Shown here piece after piece: positions 38,761 through 49,164 of a stretch of 64,000 bases of DNA. The stretch covers positions 94,917 to 158,916 of the forward strand of contig WYCW01000002.1 in assembly GCA_011392765.1 (NCBI GenBank). The letters run 5' to 3'. The notes under the pieces were generated by a model. The model searched no databases, was not told the origin of the DNA, and was given only the letters and a program-made list of their open reading frames with translations. The stretch comes from Candidatus Thiosymbion ectosymbiont of Catanema sp. Cochon2018 (GTDB lineage: Bacteria; Pseudomonadota; Gammaproteobacteria; Chromatiales; Chromatiaceae). The translations under genes and the position numbers were made by a program. How positions within the stretch are numbered: the first letter of the stretch is position 1; every line of letters begins with the position of its first letter.

Positions 38761-39339
38761 TGCCGATGGCTTGTCGATAAGATTCAGCTCACGCACTTTC
38801 GACGCGATCTTAGGAGAATCGCTTTCTTTATAGTCCGGTGGCCGCTTCCCTTTGGTTCGGGGTCTCAGTACCTGGCGTAGTGCCTCCTTGGCGTTAGGAA
38901 TCATTCCCACCTGTGGTTGCGGCGGTTTCAACTTACGCCACCTTCCGTTTACCGCTGCAACGGCATCCGGCCAAAGAAACCACCACGCCTCAATTTCCCA
39001 AGCAGCAACGGCTGCCACTACTTGGTCGATACCTTCCCTCGTCAGGCCATCTTCAATTTGCTTTGCAAGCATCTCATGTGCCGGCTCAATGGCATCAGAG
39101 TCCCTGTGTGCCACAACGGTACATCGTTGTCCTCGACGTTGTTCCGCTCGCACTACCGATGCAATGTCTTTGAGGTTTTTGCGCGCCTTGGCTTCCTCTA
39201 TTCCCTTTACCAATACAGGTGGCGAACGCCGTTTTTTGACGAGTCGATGTTCCGGACGCAGGGCTAATACCAGTTCTCGTACAGCTGATATGTCGTTGTC
39301 ATCTTCCCCGAAGATCAATATGGCAGTGCGGTCGACCAT
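38707..39339 (-). CDS. TOPRIM-like protein (DUF4276/DUF4435-like), partner of ATPase
   Basis: This 210-residue protein starts MVDRTAILIFGEDDNDISAVRELVLALRPEH. GEDDND at 10-15 fits the TOPRIM glutamate/acid position, and VVAHRDSDAIEP (~97-108) resembles the DxD motif. AAWEIEAWWFLWPDAVAAV (~140-158) matches a conserved block of DUF4276-type proteins. Its start overlaps the stop of the upstream ATPase gene as TAATG, so the two are translationally coupled. ATPase + TOPRIM pairs include the PARIS (AriA/AriB) anti-phage system and OLD-like nucleases. Membership in a named system is inference. The 3' end overlaps the HicB gene convergently by 54 bp. Confidence 0.7.
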   Translation of the reverse strand: MVDRTAILIFGEDDNDISAVRELVLALRPEHRLVKKRRSPPVLVKGIEEAKARKNLKDIASVVRAEQRRGQRCTVVAHRDSDAIEPAHEMLAKQIEDGLTREGIDQVVAAVAAWEIEAWWFLWPDAVAAVNGRWRKLKPPQPQVGMIPNAKEALRQVLRPRTKGKRPPDYKESDSPKIASKVRELNLIDKPSASSGSFDRFAEKVRRFKL

Positions 39340-40553
39340 TACTCCGGAACTCCACCCAAGGCACCCGAAAACCAGAGTTCCCCGAGCCGGAGTTCCTCCC
39401 CGCTATACATTTCCTTGACATCATTTGGGGGGATCGCCGGAATGCGTGAAGCTCCCGTATTGGGATTACGCTCGCACACGATTAATTCGTCCGGCTTCAG
39501 ACGATTCACCAATGCCGGTGAATGCGTGGCAGCCAGAATTTGCGTTTTTCTACTCGCGTCTCGCAGACGCTCGACAATCCGGTCCAACGCATAGGGATGC
39601 AAACCATGATCGAGCTCCTCGACACAGGTAAGCTTCGGAGGGTTTGGATCGTGCAACATCGCCAATAGGGATAAAGCACGTATCGTACCGAACGACGCCG
39701 AGGACAGTGGAGTCTGTCCACGCAATGCCGTCTCTTTCAGCCTTATTGCAATAGCATGACTGCTGCCCCCTATGGGCGCCAACAGCAGTCGATCCAACCC
39801 CGGCACCATGTAGCGAAGATCATCTTCCAGGAGTTCGAACGTGTCAGGGTGCTGTTCTGACAACCAAGCGATAAATGTAGCGAGATTAGCGGCGTCCGGA
39901 TCGAGATGGATTGGTCCTCGACTAGGTACATCAGAAGGTGTTCGTGCTTTATCGACATTGGGTTCGAATACCCGGAAGGATTCAAAAAGCTTCGCCAGCT
40001 CATCGACCTGTTCGGCCCCCTGTGGTTTGCTCAAACGTCGCAGTGTCGACAATCCTGAAGATTTGGCAGACATTGTGAAACGAGTTGGTTCGCTGCTTTC
40101 TCCTTCTTCCGAAATTTGAACGTGAGACCCTTTTATGCTAATTCGACGTCCCTGCCCTCTGGTCCGCTTGAACTTGAAATTCTCATAGCGTTGTAGTAAT
40201 TTCAGTTCGCCTTCACTATCTGTCCCGAGACGCCTTTGCCAAAAGGTCAGAGAGTATTCGTCAGGGGCAGTAGGACCAGCGTACTGTGTAATTCGAGCAT
40301 CAATACCTAAACGAATGCTCGGGGTACGTCTCGTAGATACTCCCCTAAAAAAGAGTTCATTGAACCCACCATGTTGTTCGATCGCGGGAGCCAGATCCAT
40401 ACGGGCCGTATCACCGAGAAACTGAATGGCGCGCAACAGGTTGGTTTTTCCCGCGCCATTCGGACCCACAAGCACATTGAGGCGATCAAGGTCAACTTTA
40501 ACCTTTTCCAGGCTAAGGAAGTTCTCTGCTTCAATAGTGTAGAGGTAACGCAT
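39339..40553 (-). CDS. AAA family ATPase (AAA_15/AAA_21, OLD/AriA-like)
   Basis: This 404-residue protein has an SMC/ABC-type N-terminus, YTIEAENFLSLEKVKVDLDRLNVLVGPNGAGKTNLLRAIQFLG, with Walker A GPNGAGKT near 30-37. A middle region of ~200 residues is followed by the ABC signature-like SSASFGTIRALSLLAML (~281-297), Walker B TCVEELDHGLHPYALDRIV (~308-326) and the H-loop LAATHSPALVNRL (~341-353). Such chromosomal ATPases (RecF/OLD type) act as sensors or regulators for a toxic partner in phage defence. The overlapping TOPRIM-like gene downstream is the likely effector. Confidence 0.85.
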   Translation of the reverse strand: MRYLYTIEAENFLSLEKVKVDLDRLNVLVGPNGAGKTNLLRAIQFLGDTARMDLAPAIEQHGGFNELFFRGVSTRRTPSIRLGIDARITQYAGPTAPDEYSLTFWQRRLGTDSEGELKLLQRYENFKFKRTRGQGRRISIKGSHVQISEEGESSEPTRFTMSAKSSGLSTLRRLSKPQGAEQVDELAKLFESFRVFEPNVDKARTPSDVPSRGPIHLDPDAANLATFIAWLSEQHPDTFELLEDDLRYMVPGLDRLLLAPIGGSSHAIAIRLKETALRGQTPLSSASFGTIRALSLLAMLHDPNPPKLTCVEELDHGLHPYALDRIVERLRDASRKTQILAATHSPALVNRLKPDELIVCERNPNTGASRIPAIPPNDVKEMYSGEELRLGELWFSGALGGVPE

Positions 40554-40814
40554 GTAGGGTTTCAGTCAAAATGTATCCCGAACTAGGGACTGTCGAGCTT
40601 ATTTGAGCGCGATCGATCATTTGACAAGGGTAACACAGATGGCAATCATAATCGGGACACACTCGACACAGCGGACGGACGTGTTCACACAGTCAGCGGA
40701 TAGACCAGGGATACGCGCTCGCCCTGCGAGGGCAAGGCACAGCGGAAAATCCCTGTGCGACGGATATATAATGCCCTAGGGTTACCAACACAGGAATTCA
40801 CCAGCGTTCGCCAC

Positions 40815-42086
40815 ATGAAAATATATAATCTGTTCCCACTACTCACCGGACCCTTCGGGGACTGGAAACCACACCTGAAGCGCGCCGCCGACATGGGCTT
40901 CGATTGGGTGTTCGTCAACCCGATCCAGCAGCCGGGCCACTCCGGCAGCCTGTATTCCATCGCCGACTACTTCAAGATCAACCCCAACCTCCTGGATCCC
41001 GAATCCGGTAAATCCCCGGAAACCCAAGTCAAGCAAATGGTCGCCCAAGCCAATGACTTGGGCCTGCGCATGATGATCGACCTGGTCATCAATCATTGTG
41101 CGGTGGACTCCTCGCTGGTCAAGGAGCACCCGGAGTGGTGCGTGCGCGAGGGCGACCGGCTGGTCAACCCCTACTGCCTGGAAGAGGACGGAAGCAAGAC
41201 CGTGTGGGGCGACCTGGCCCAGCTCGATCACCGACATTCTTCGGACCTGGAAGGGCTGCGGCGCTATCTGGGCGATGTCATCCTCTATCTGGTGGAGCTC
41301 GGCTTTACCGGCTTTCGCTGTGATGCCGCTTATCAGATCCCTCAGGACTTCTGGCGCCGGATCATCGAAGATGCCCGGAGCCGGCATCCGGATCTCGTGT
41401 TCGCCGCCGAGACCCTGGGCTGCTCACCCCATGAGACCAAGGAAACCGCCTCCGCCGGCTTCGACTATGTCTTCAACAGCGCCAAGTGGTGGGATTTTTC
41501 AAGCCCCTGGCTCCTGGAGCAATATGAACTGACCCGCCAGGTCGCCCCCTCCATCGGCTTCCCGGAAAGTCATGATACCGAGCGCCTGTTCAGTGAATCG
41601 GGCGGCAACGCCGAGGTCCTCAAGCAGCGCTACCTGTTCGTCGCCCTGTTCTCGTCCGGCGTCATGATGCCGATCGGTTACGAGTACGGATTCCGCAACC
41701 GCCTACACGTGGTCGACACCCGACCGGAACACTGGGAGGAACCGTCCGTGGACCTCACCGACTTCATCACCCGGGTGAACCGAATCAAAAGCGACCACCC
41801 CGTCTTCCGGGAAGAAGGCCCGCTCCAGAAGCTCGACCACCCGAATTCCGCTCTGCTCATGTTCTGGAAGGCATCCACCAGCAATAACAGCGAGGCGCTG
41901 CTGACGCTCAACAAAGACCCCTGGAACCGTCAGCACTTCCACTGCTACGACCTCTACCGGCATGTGCAGGCGGCGACCCCGCTGCAGGACGTCTCCCCGG
42001 AATGGCCGATGGAACACCTGCCCACCCCCTTCGATTTCGAGCTGGGTCCGGGTATGGGGCGGGTGATGATCTCCGGTCCGGACTAG
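40815..42086 (+). CDS. GH13 alpha-amylase family protein
   Basis: From ATG 40815 (423 residues; an in-frame ATG 20 codons earlier is less likely) the protein reads MKIYNLFPLLTGPFGDWKPHLKRAADMGFDWVFVNPIQ. GH13 landmarks are DLVINH (~80-85), FTGFRCDAA with nucleophile Asp170, FAAETLG with acid/base Glu199 and ESHDTERL with Asp254. The domain is shorter than most amylases and is closest in flavour to the alpha-1,4-glucan:maltose-1-phosphate maltosyltransferase (GlgE)/GH13_3-like catalytic core. No signal peptide is seen, so it is probably cytoplasmic. With the GH77 gene upstream it suggests alpha-glucan turnover. Confidence 0.82.
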   Translation: MKIYNLFPLLTGPFGDWKPHLKRAADMGFDWVFVNPIQQPGHSGSLYSIADYFKINPNLLDPESGKSPETQVKQMVAQANDLGLRMMIDLVINHCAVDSSLVKEHPEWCVREGDRLVNPYCLEEDGSKTVWGDLAQLDHRHSSDLEGLRRYLGDVILYLVELGFTGFRCDAAYQIPQDFWRRIIEDARSRHPDLVFAAETLGCSPHETKETASAGFDYVFNSAKWWDFSSPWLLEQYELTRQVAPSIGFPESHDTERLFSESGGNAEVLKQRYLFVALFSSGVMMPIGYEYGFRNRLHVVDTRPEHWEEPSVDLTDFITRVNRIKSDHPVFREEGPLQKLDHPNSALLMFWKASTSNNSEALLTLNKDPWNRQHFHCYDLYRHVQAATPLQDVSPEWPMEHLPTPFDFELGPGMGRVMISGPD

Positions 42087-42131
42087 GGCGCGTTGACATA
42101 TAAAGCTGAGCAACTGATTTCAAACGCAATG

Positions 42132-42191
42132 GAACCACGAAGGCAGACACGAATTTTCATTCGTGTGAATTCGTGTCTGCCTTCGTGGTTC
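42132..42191. repeat. Long hairpin, GAACCACGAAGG type
   Basis: Arms 42132-42154 and 42169-42191 are perfect complements (GAACCACGAAGGCAGACACG...). Bases 42192-42533 carry small fragments such as AACCGCATCAATGGA (also at 7500) and an inner stem GTGGCCCC/GGGGCCAC, but no gene. Confidence 0.8.
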
Positions 42192-42533
42192 ATGTTCCCC
42201 GCGCCCGCAGGTATATTAAATGTCAACAGACCCTAAACCCTCTCTGACCACGGAACAACCTGAACCGCAAAGGCGAAGGGGTAGGATGTGGTGAGCCGTG
42301 GCCCCAGGGACGGGGCCACGGCAAACCGCATCAATGGACGCCCGCTCGGCGGCGAACCGCATCAAGGGATGGCCCGTGTCCGACCAGTTAGGCACAGACA
42401 GTAAGCGAGATGACTGCGCTACGGAACACCCTTGTTGGGCATCCCCAGTGTCCAAAGATGCGGTTCGCTGTCTGCCTGTCTCGCCCATGGGACGGCAGAC
42501 AGGTAACCCGACAACCGGGATGTTAGGGAAAAC

Positions 42534-42756
42534 TATACTGCCACACGGCACAATCTGCGCATTTCATTCCCTCTCCCTCCGGGAGGATGTCGCAAAAGCT
42601 TGTCCGACGGAACGTCGCCATGTCCCGTTTCCTTTATTTTCAATCAGTTGCGGCGGTCAAAAATGCTGGTCCATTCCCTTTTACGACATCCTCTCCGGGA
42701 GAGGGCGGGGGTGAGGGGGAAATTCAAAAGCTCAGATTGTGCCGTGTGGCAGTATA
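42534..42756. mobile_element. MITE family B, copy 2
   Basis: TATACTGCCACACGGCACAA (42534) and TTGTGCCGTGTGGCAGTATA (ending 42756) are perfect inverted termini. The ATTCCCTCTCC / GGGAGGATGTCGCAAAAG block is shared with copy 1, but the centre differs. Bases 42757-42988 hold a GATTCGCG-type remnant and the AATGCCATTAAGTTAAGCG repeat (42851-42884). Confidence 0.82.
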
Positions 42757-42934
42757 CGAATCGCGCGAATCGGCACGAATAGGATTCCTCCCTTCGGTTC
42801 GGGATAACAATTTCGCGAGGATTCGTGTGATTCGTAGTTTTTCCTCTTGTTGCCGACCGGTAACGCTTAACTTAATGGCATTGGTGTGCCTCTCCTTATG
42901 TCGAAGAATTGAGGCACTCAAGGGAATTTGTTAG

Positions 42935-44701
<1,767 letters not shown>

Positions 44702-44735
44702 AGCACATCTTTGGGGCGGCATGCCCAACTATACT

Positions 44736-45128
44736 TCATATTGGCACAATGTTGCATTTCTTGAACACTTGGAATCTCAGCGTGAGGAGCGAATCAAGCT
44801 CCTTCTTGTACGTTGTGTGTGTTTGATTTAAACACGCCGATATTGAACGTTTAAAACTGCCAAAGTCGTAATAGTGCTTGGAATAGAGAACCTCTTTCTT
44901 GACGAACTTCCATACTCTCTCGATGAGGTTCAAGTTCGGTGAATAGGGTGGCAGAAAAAGTAGCTCGATATTGAGTTTCAAGGCGAGTGCGGTGACGATT
45001 TTGCATCTCTGGTAACGCGCGTTATCCAACACCAGAGTAATCGCTACTCCATGCGTTACCGATGCGATTTTTCGGAGCAATTCACAAACACTTTCGGCGT
45101 TGATATAGCTGTCATTCGTGATTAACAC
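44736..45128 (-). CDS. IS630 transposase, C-terminal DDE frame (copy 1)
   Basis: The 130 residues from the first ATG in this frame contain the second catalytic Asp in ITLVLDNARYQ and the Glu in LPPYSPNLNLIERVWKFVKKEV, the IS630 DDE signature. The open frame extends upstream to the slippery T-run near 45264, so the functional protein is a -1 fusion with the N-terminal frame (about 350 residues in all). Confidence 0.85.
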   Translation of the reverse strand: MLITNDSYINAESVCELLRKIASVTHGVAITLVLDNARYQRCKIVTALALKLNIELLFLPPYSPNLNLIERVWKFVKKEVLYSKHYYDFGSFKRSISACLNQTHTTYKKELDSLLTLRFQVFKKCNIVPI

Positions 45129-45193
45129 CAGTTCATGTGTGATGGCATTTAGCGCGCCGAGAACGTTAAAACGTCTCCGTCCGGCGGTCGCCT

Positions 45194-45796
45194 TTACAAA
45201 GAGGCGTGTAAATGACCACAGTACACCGAGAAAAGGTCCGAATACGAAATGGGCAGCATCGACAAAAAAATAGCGCGCTTGCCTTCCTTGGCTTCTTCGA
45301 GGCGCGGCTCTAACTCATTGATTTTGAATCTCTCTTGCTCTTCCGAGTCCGCTTTTTCCGGGATCGACCCGACTTTTCTCGGGCGCATACCAAGCGACTT
45401 CAGGAACTTTCCCACGGCGCTGGGGCTGCGCTTGATTCCAGTCAGCTGCTCTATGCTTGCTATCGCGTCCTTGAGCGTCGCTGGCGGATGCGCGCGAAAA
45501 TGGGCTTTGAGGCGAGCTCGATGCTCATCCAACTCACTCGTCGGGGCGTAGAAGTTAATTTCCATTAGTTTTTCCACCCCACCCGCTTGATACATCCTGA
45601 GGTATTTGCATAAGGTGTTACTACCAATACCGGCAAGCCGACAGATCTCCTGATGGGAAAGGCCCTGACTTTTTAGCCACAGCACATCCATTCTCCTTCT
45701 CACTCTTGGATGAGGGTCATCGTAGCGTAACTGCTTAATCCTCTTGATATCCTGCGGGCGGAAGTCGATTCTTATCATTGCTGCCTCAATGTACAC
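45194..45796 (-). CDS. IS630 transposase, N-terminal frame (copy 1)
   Basis: This 200-residue frame covers the helix-turn-helix part (VLWLKSQGLSHQEICRLAGIGSNTLCKYLRMYQAGG) and a winged-helix linker (TGIKRSPSAVGKFLKSLGMRPRKVG). It loses homology after GKRAIF, where a run of seven T (complement of 45264-45270) precedes GTCGATGCTGCC. A -1 slip on this run joins FFVDAAHFVF, which carries the first catalytic Asp, to the next frame. Both copies keep the same seven-base run, favouring programmed frameshifting over decay. Confidence 0.85.
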   Translation of the reverse strand: MYIEAAMIRIDFRPQDIKRIKQLRYDDPHPRVRRRMDVLWLKSQGLSHQEICRLAGIGSNTLCKYLRMYQAGGVEKLMEINFYAPTSELDEHRARLKAHFRAHPPATLKDAIASIEQLTGIKRSPSAVGKFLKSLGMRPRKVGSIPEKADSEEQERFKINELEPRLEEAKEGKRAIFLSMLPISYSDLFSVYCGHLHASL

Positions 45797-45895
45797 AATA
45801 AGCTCTCTAACCCAACTTAGTATATCATCTCTCAGAAAGTTACACGTCTTTCCAGGAATTTATTTTAAAATTCGTATTTTGTGCCTATAGGGAGT

Positions 45896-46113
45896 ATAGG
45901 ATTCCCTGCGGGACCTGCATCTTTACAAATGAGTCGAGTTTGTGCACTGCACAAAAACATTTCTGTCTCTTGTTGGGCGGGAATCGCAAATTCTTTGAAC
46001 CACGGAGGCAGACACAGATAAACACGGATCATAATCCGTGTTTATCCGTGTCCATCGGTGGTTCTTCGGTGCGGTTGGTCACGCCTCGTCGGTCTGAGGC
46101 GGAGCCTCGTTAG
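45896..46113 (+). repeat. CTAG-bounded modular repeat, copy d (GAACCACGGAGG core)
   Basis: The unit has GGATTCCCTGCGGGACC, CTTTACAAATGAGTCGAG, the GAACCACGGAGGCAGACACA hairpin (45997-46063), GTCGGTCTGAGGCGGAGCC and a final TTAG. Its first CTAG is split by the IS630 insertion. It ends 12 bp before kdsA and so probably supplies kdsA's leader. Confidence 0.8.
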
Positions 46114-46125
46114 GGGTAAGACAAC

Positions 46126-46971
46126 ATGATGCGATTGCTCGATTACGAGGTGGGGCTCGACCGCCCCCTGTTCCTGATCGCCGGCCCCTGCGTCATCGAG
46201 GGCGAGGGCATGGCGCAGGAAAGCGCCGGGGTGCTCAAAGAGATCACCGAGGCGCTCGGCATCCCCTTCATCTACAAGGCCTCCTTCGACAAAGCGAACC
46301 GCTCGTCCTTAAATAGCTTCCGCGGACCTGGGATAGAAGTGGGCCTGCGGATTCTCGCCGACGTGCACGAGCGGATCGGGGTGCGGGTGTTGACAGACGT
46401 CCACCAGGACACGCCACTGAATGAGGTGGCCGCGGTGGTGGACGTGCTCCAGACTCCGGCCTTCCTGTGCCGCCAGACCGATTTCATCCGGGCGGTGGTC
46501 GCCCAAAAACGGCCCGTCAACATCAAAAAGGGACAGTTCTTGGCCCCGTGGGACATGAAACTGGTGGTCGAGAAGGCGCGTTCTGCCGGCAACCAGGCGA
46601 TCATGGTCTGCGAGCGTGGCGTCTCCTTCGGCTACAACAACCTGGTTGCGGACATGCGGACCCTGGCCCTGCTGCGAGAAACCGGCTGTCCGGTCGTATT
46701 CGACGCCACCCATTCCGTCCAGCTACCCGGAGGCCGGGGAGACAGCTCCGGCGGTCAGCGGGAAATGGTGCCGGTGCTGGCGCGTGCCGCGGTCGCCGCC
46801 GGCATCTCAGGCTTATTTCTGGAGACCCACCCCCGGCCCGAGGAGGCCCTGAGCGACGGCCCCAATTCCTGGCCCCTGGGCCGTATGCGCGAGCTGCTCC
46901 AAACCCTGCTGGAGCTGGACGGGATAGTCAAATCCCGTGGCTTTCCCGAGGACCAGGGCGGACGCATATAG
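46126..46971 (+). CDS. kdsA: 3-deoxy-8-phosphooctulonate (KDO8P) synthase, metal-dependent class
   Basis: The 281 residues cover the whole KdsA fold: [17 protein letters not shown] (~17-33), [24 protein letters not shown] (~51-74), [34 protein letters not shown] and [11 protein letters not shown]. It condenses PEP with arabinose-5-phosphate for the KDO of lipopolysaccharide. Cys in GPCVIE marks the metal-dependent class; E. coli-type metal-independent enzymes have Asn there. The sequence is closer to the Aquifex-type enzyme. It shows a Gram-negative host. The gene is cut off from pyrG and eno by insertions. Confidence 0.96.
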   Translation: MMRLLDYEVGLDRPLFLIAGPCVIEGEGMAQESAGVLKEITEALGIPFIYKASFDKANRSSLNSFRGPGIEVGLRILADVHERIGVRVLTDVHQDTPLNEVAAVVDVLQTPAFLCRQTDFIRAVVAQKRPVNIKKGQFLAPWDMKLVVEKARSAGNQAIMVCERGVSFGYNNLVADMRTLALLRETGCPVVFDATHSVQLPGGRGDSSGGQREMVPVLARAAVAAGISGLFLETHPRPEEALSDGPNSWPLGRMRELLQTLLELDGIVKSRGFPEDQGGRI

Positions 46972-47010
46972 ATTTTTCTTATGATTAACCTGAATCCGGG
47001 TACAACTTTA

Positions 47011-47379
47011 ATGCTAACGATCCGAGAGGAACAACTTCAGAATTTTCGTGAATCTCGCCTCTGGCGTTCACGAAAACGGGTTGCTGGTTATCTTCGGCAG
47101 ACAGCAGGTGATTACGTTGCAGAATTAGATGATGAGGATCTTCTTCAGGAGGTTGTGCGATTCGAAGCGGTTGGAAAGAGTCTTAATCTCAAGTCGGAAC
47201 GCGCACATGCCAAATGGGCCTTTCTGATGACCACAACTTCTGGTGAGATTGCCGGACCAGGTCCCGTGCGCGATGCATTATTGTCGGTTGCGGAGCAGTC
47301 CAGTTCCGATGCTATGCTGCATTTGATTTTCGACGAACTAGTTCGCTTTGAGCTTGCCGAAAAAACCGGAGCACTATAG
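47011..47379 (+). CDS. Small protein preceding predicted toxin (possible adaptor)
   Basis: From ATG 47011 (122 residues; an in-frame ATG 30 bp upstream is possible) the protein starts MLTIREEQLQNFRESRLWRSRKRVAGYLRQ. This N-terminal pattern is one I associate with small proteins located before PAAR/toxin genes in type VI secretion-linked loci. The rest is helical and hydrophilic, with no catalytic motif. Its TAG stop directly abuts the ATG of the next gene, so the two are surely co-translated. A chaperone/adaptor role is inference. Confidence 0.6.
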   Translation: MLTIREEQLQNFRESRLWRSRKRVAGYLRQTAGDYVAELDDEDLLQEVVRFEAVGKSLNLKSERAHAKWAFLMTTTSGEIAGPGPVRDALLSVAEQSSSDAMLHLIFDELVRFELAEKTGAL

Positions 47380-48051
47380 ATGGCTGTTCCAGCTATTATT
47401 TATTGGGGTGGTCAAGCTGCCAATTGGGGATATAGGTCATACCGTGGATATCGCTCAGCAAGAGCGGTGGCTATCACAGCGAATGCGCTTGCCCATGCTA
47501 ATCAACAAGCAGATGAGCTCTCCGACGAGGAAGAGCGCGACAAGACCTGTGAGAAGTGCGAGCAAGAGTCGGTATGTCCCCCCCATAACTGGGTGGAGGT
47601 AGAGCGAAAGGCGCCTGACGAAACAAAGAGTCTTTTGGACTCTATGGTGAGCGATTTGCAATCAAAGCCTTCAAAGGCGGAGGTTATGCGAGGCTGGGTG
47701 TTTGAAAAGATGGCACTAGCAGAGAATCAGAAGATCAAGGATGTGGAAGCCTCATCTGTCAAGTATCGGTGCTCGAAATGTGGGGATGAGCAAGAGATTG
47801 ATATTCTCTTTAAGGACGGCCAAATTGGTGAAAGTAAGAGCCGCAATTTTAAAGGGATCAAATCAACAAAGGATCAGCTAGCACGGATAGCCGACATTCA
47901 GCGGCAGCTCAATCAAAAGAACAAGACCAACCTGCAACCACTAGCAAAGCTCGACAACACACGCCCTAACATCGAAGATTCTGCGGAGTACGTAAAAGAC
48001 CACGGCGTGGATGTCGAAAGGCTAACTCTGCTGAGAGAGAACCCAATCTAA
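47380..48051 (+). CDS. Predicted PD-(D/E)XK nuclease toxin
   Basis: This 223-residue protein has an N-terminal segment (YWGGQAANWGYRSYRGYRSARAVAI) that is glycine/aromatic-rich. A cysteine-containing middle follows (CEKCEQESVCPPHNW). The C-terminus (~125-190) contains KYRCSKCGDEQEIDILFKDGQIGESKSRNF, an Asp followed ten residues later by ExK, the PD-(D/E)XK nuclease core, with two CxxC pairs around it. It resembles C-terminal toxin domains of polymorphic toxins with a restriction-endonuclease fold. The gene directly downstream (48100) is a candidate immunity protein. No secretion genes are in the window. Confidence 0.6.
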   Translation: MAVPAIIYWGGQAANWGYRSYRGYRSARAVAITANALAHANQQADELSDEEERDKTCEKCEQESVCPPHNWVEVERKAPDETKSLLDSMVSDLQSKPSKAEVMRGWVFEKMALAENQKIKDVEASSVKYRCSKCGDEQEIDILFKDGQIGESKSRNFKGIKSTKDQLARIADIQRQLNQKNKTNLQPLAKLDNTRPNIEDSAEYVKDHGVDVERLTLLRENPI

Positions 48052-48099
48052 AGTTATCTAGACCCAAAGTAAAAATGCCAAACATTTTGGGAGCATAAG

Positions 48100-48738
48100 A
48101 TGTCTCGATCATTCGAAGTTCTGTTTTCCTCTCCAAACGGCAACCTACCTGAGCTTGTATCAAGGTGCATCCGTCTTTTTCAGGTGCTCGGTTTTCGCGT
48201 TGGCCCAGACGTATCCCGACTTTTTCTGGTCGATCCAGAAAACGAACGCAGGCATGAGCACGAAAAAGTGAATATTTCCCTGAATTCGAGATTCGTTGCG
48301 GACCTTGCCGACTGGAAGGATGCTACATTCACGTTTTGGTCGTCGGAGTTCACATTATATGCCGTGCTCACAAGATGGGCCGAAAGTTATTCGAACTGCT
48401 GTATCTCGACTTCTGCGTCCAGATTTCGAGAGCTTTTTCGAGAGGACCGTATCGGGCGCTACTATGAAATATTACAAGAGATCGGAGCAGCTTGCTCTTC
48501 GCCAGGAGGTATCGGTGGAATAGATCTTGACTACTACGATATCACCCCCGAGTCGATTCGTGTTGATATGCTAAGTCATGACGAAAATAAAGGATTCCTT
48601 GCTCCATTTGGAATAATCGACAAATCCATATGTTCATCCTCTGCGCTTCGACAACAACTAGGGGCGGAGTACCGAATACTAGAGTTGGCTCATTACTGGG
48701 TTATAGAAGAAGAAGGGCTTTCTACTGGTAGTGGTTAA
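48100..48738 (+). CDS. Hypothetical protein, candidate immunity protein
   Basis: This 212-residue protein is acidic, soluble and lacks a signal peptide or membrane segment. It begins MSRSFEVLFSSPNGNLPELVSRCIRLFQVLGFRVG. I recognise no domain. The case for immunity is positional: it is the third gene of a co-directional trio with the nuclease-like toxin, 48 bp after it, and shares the trio's lower GC. An unrelated function is possible. Confidence 0.5.
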   Translation: MSRSFEVLFSSPNGNLPELVSRCIRLFQVLGFRVGPDVSRLFLVDPENERRHEHEKVNISLNSRFVADLADWKDATFTFWSSEFTLYAVLTRWAESYSNCCISTSASRFRELFREDRIGRYYEILQEIGAACSSPGGIGGIDLDYYDITPESIRVDMLSHDENKGFLAPFGIIDKSICSSSALRQQLGAEYRILELAHYWVIEEEGLSTGSG

Positions 48739-48816
48739 TTTTTAAATGCCATCCTAACCAGCAGCTGGATTGAGGAACGAAACCCAGCATCTTTAGCTAC
48801 CAGCTTTCGCCGGATT

Positions 48817-49092
48817 TTCTCTCGTTCCCACGCGCCGAGACTGTGAAAGTATTGCCGAATTTTCAGAGTATCAGGGACAAGGCAACATAATCTCCCTTAT
48901 TTGGCCGAAAGTCTTTCTCTTCCGCCCCATATGACACAGAATTCAGCGTGAAATATGGTGACTTCATCCCGCCGCTTCCGGGAAAACCGAATACTTTCAT
49001 AGTCTCGCCGCGTGGGAACGCGGAAGCTCCGCGCCGCGGAGGGCTTTAGGCTGGGGTGAGGTACGAACCCCAGCTTCTTCCGGTATACGAGG
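48817..49092 (+). repeat. Repeat family D, copy 1 (upstream of SDR gene)
   Basis: It has inverted arms around GTTCCCACGCGCCGAGACTG (48824) and AGTCTCGCCGCGTGGGAAC (ending 49019), with GAAAGTATTGCCGAATTTTCAGAG inside. A tail GGCTGGGGTGAGGTACGAACC follows. A direct second copy lies at 49985-50271. Bases 48739-48816 hold no gene. Confidence 0.75.
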
Positions 49093-49164
49093 ACAGGAAT
49101 GCTACGCGGGCTGCATCTCCGGATGGCGGCGTGCCCAACATCCAACCAAACAGAGGGGATTAAC

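Larger units (their letters stand above)
44732..45896 (-). mobile_element. IS630-family element, copy 1
   Basis: This 1165-bp element is flanked by TA on both sides (44730-44731, 45897-45898), the TA target duplication typical of IS630/Tc1. Termini TACTTCATATTGGCACAA and (complement) TACTCCCTATAGGCACAA are imperfect inverted repeats. It appears identical to 58818-59982. Its right flank continues TAGGATTCC, so it inserted at the TA of a CTAG-bounded repeat. Confidence 0.93.

Noticed and set aside
45194..45796. IS630 transposase as a decayed pseudogene
   Set aside because: Both copies have the same frame change at the same T7 run with intact DDE residues, which favours programmed frameshifting.
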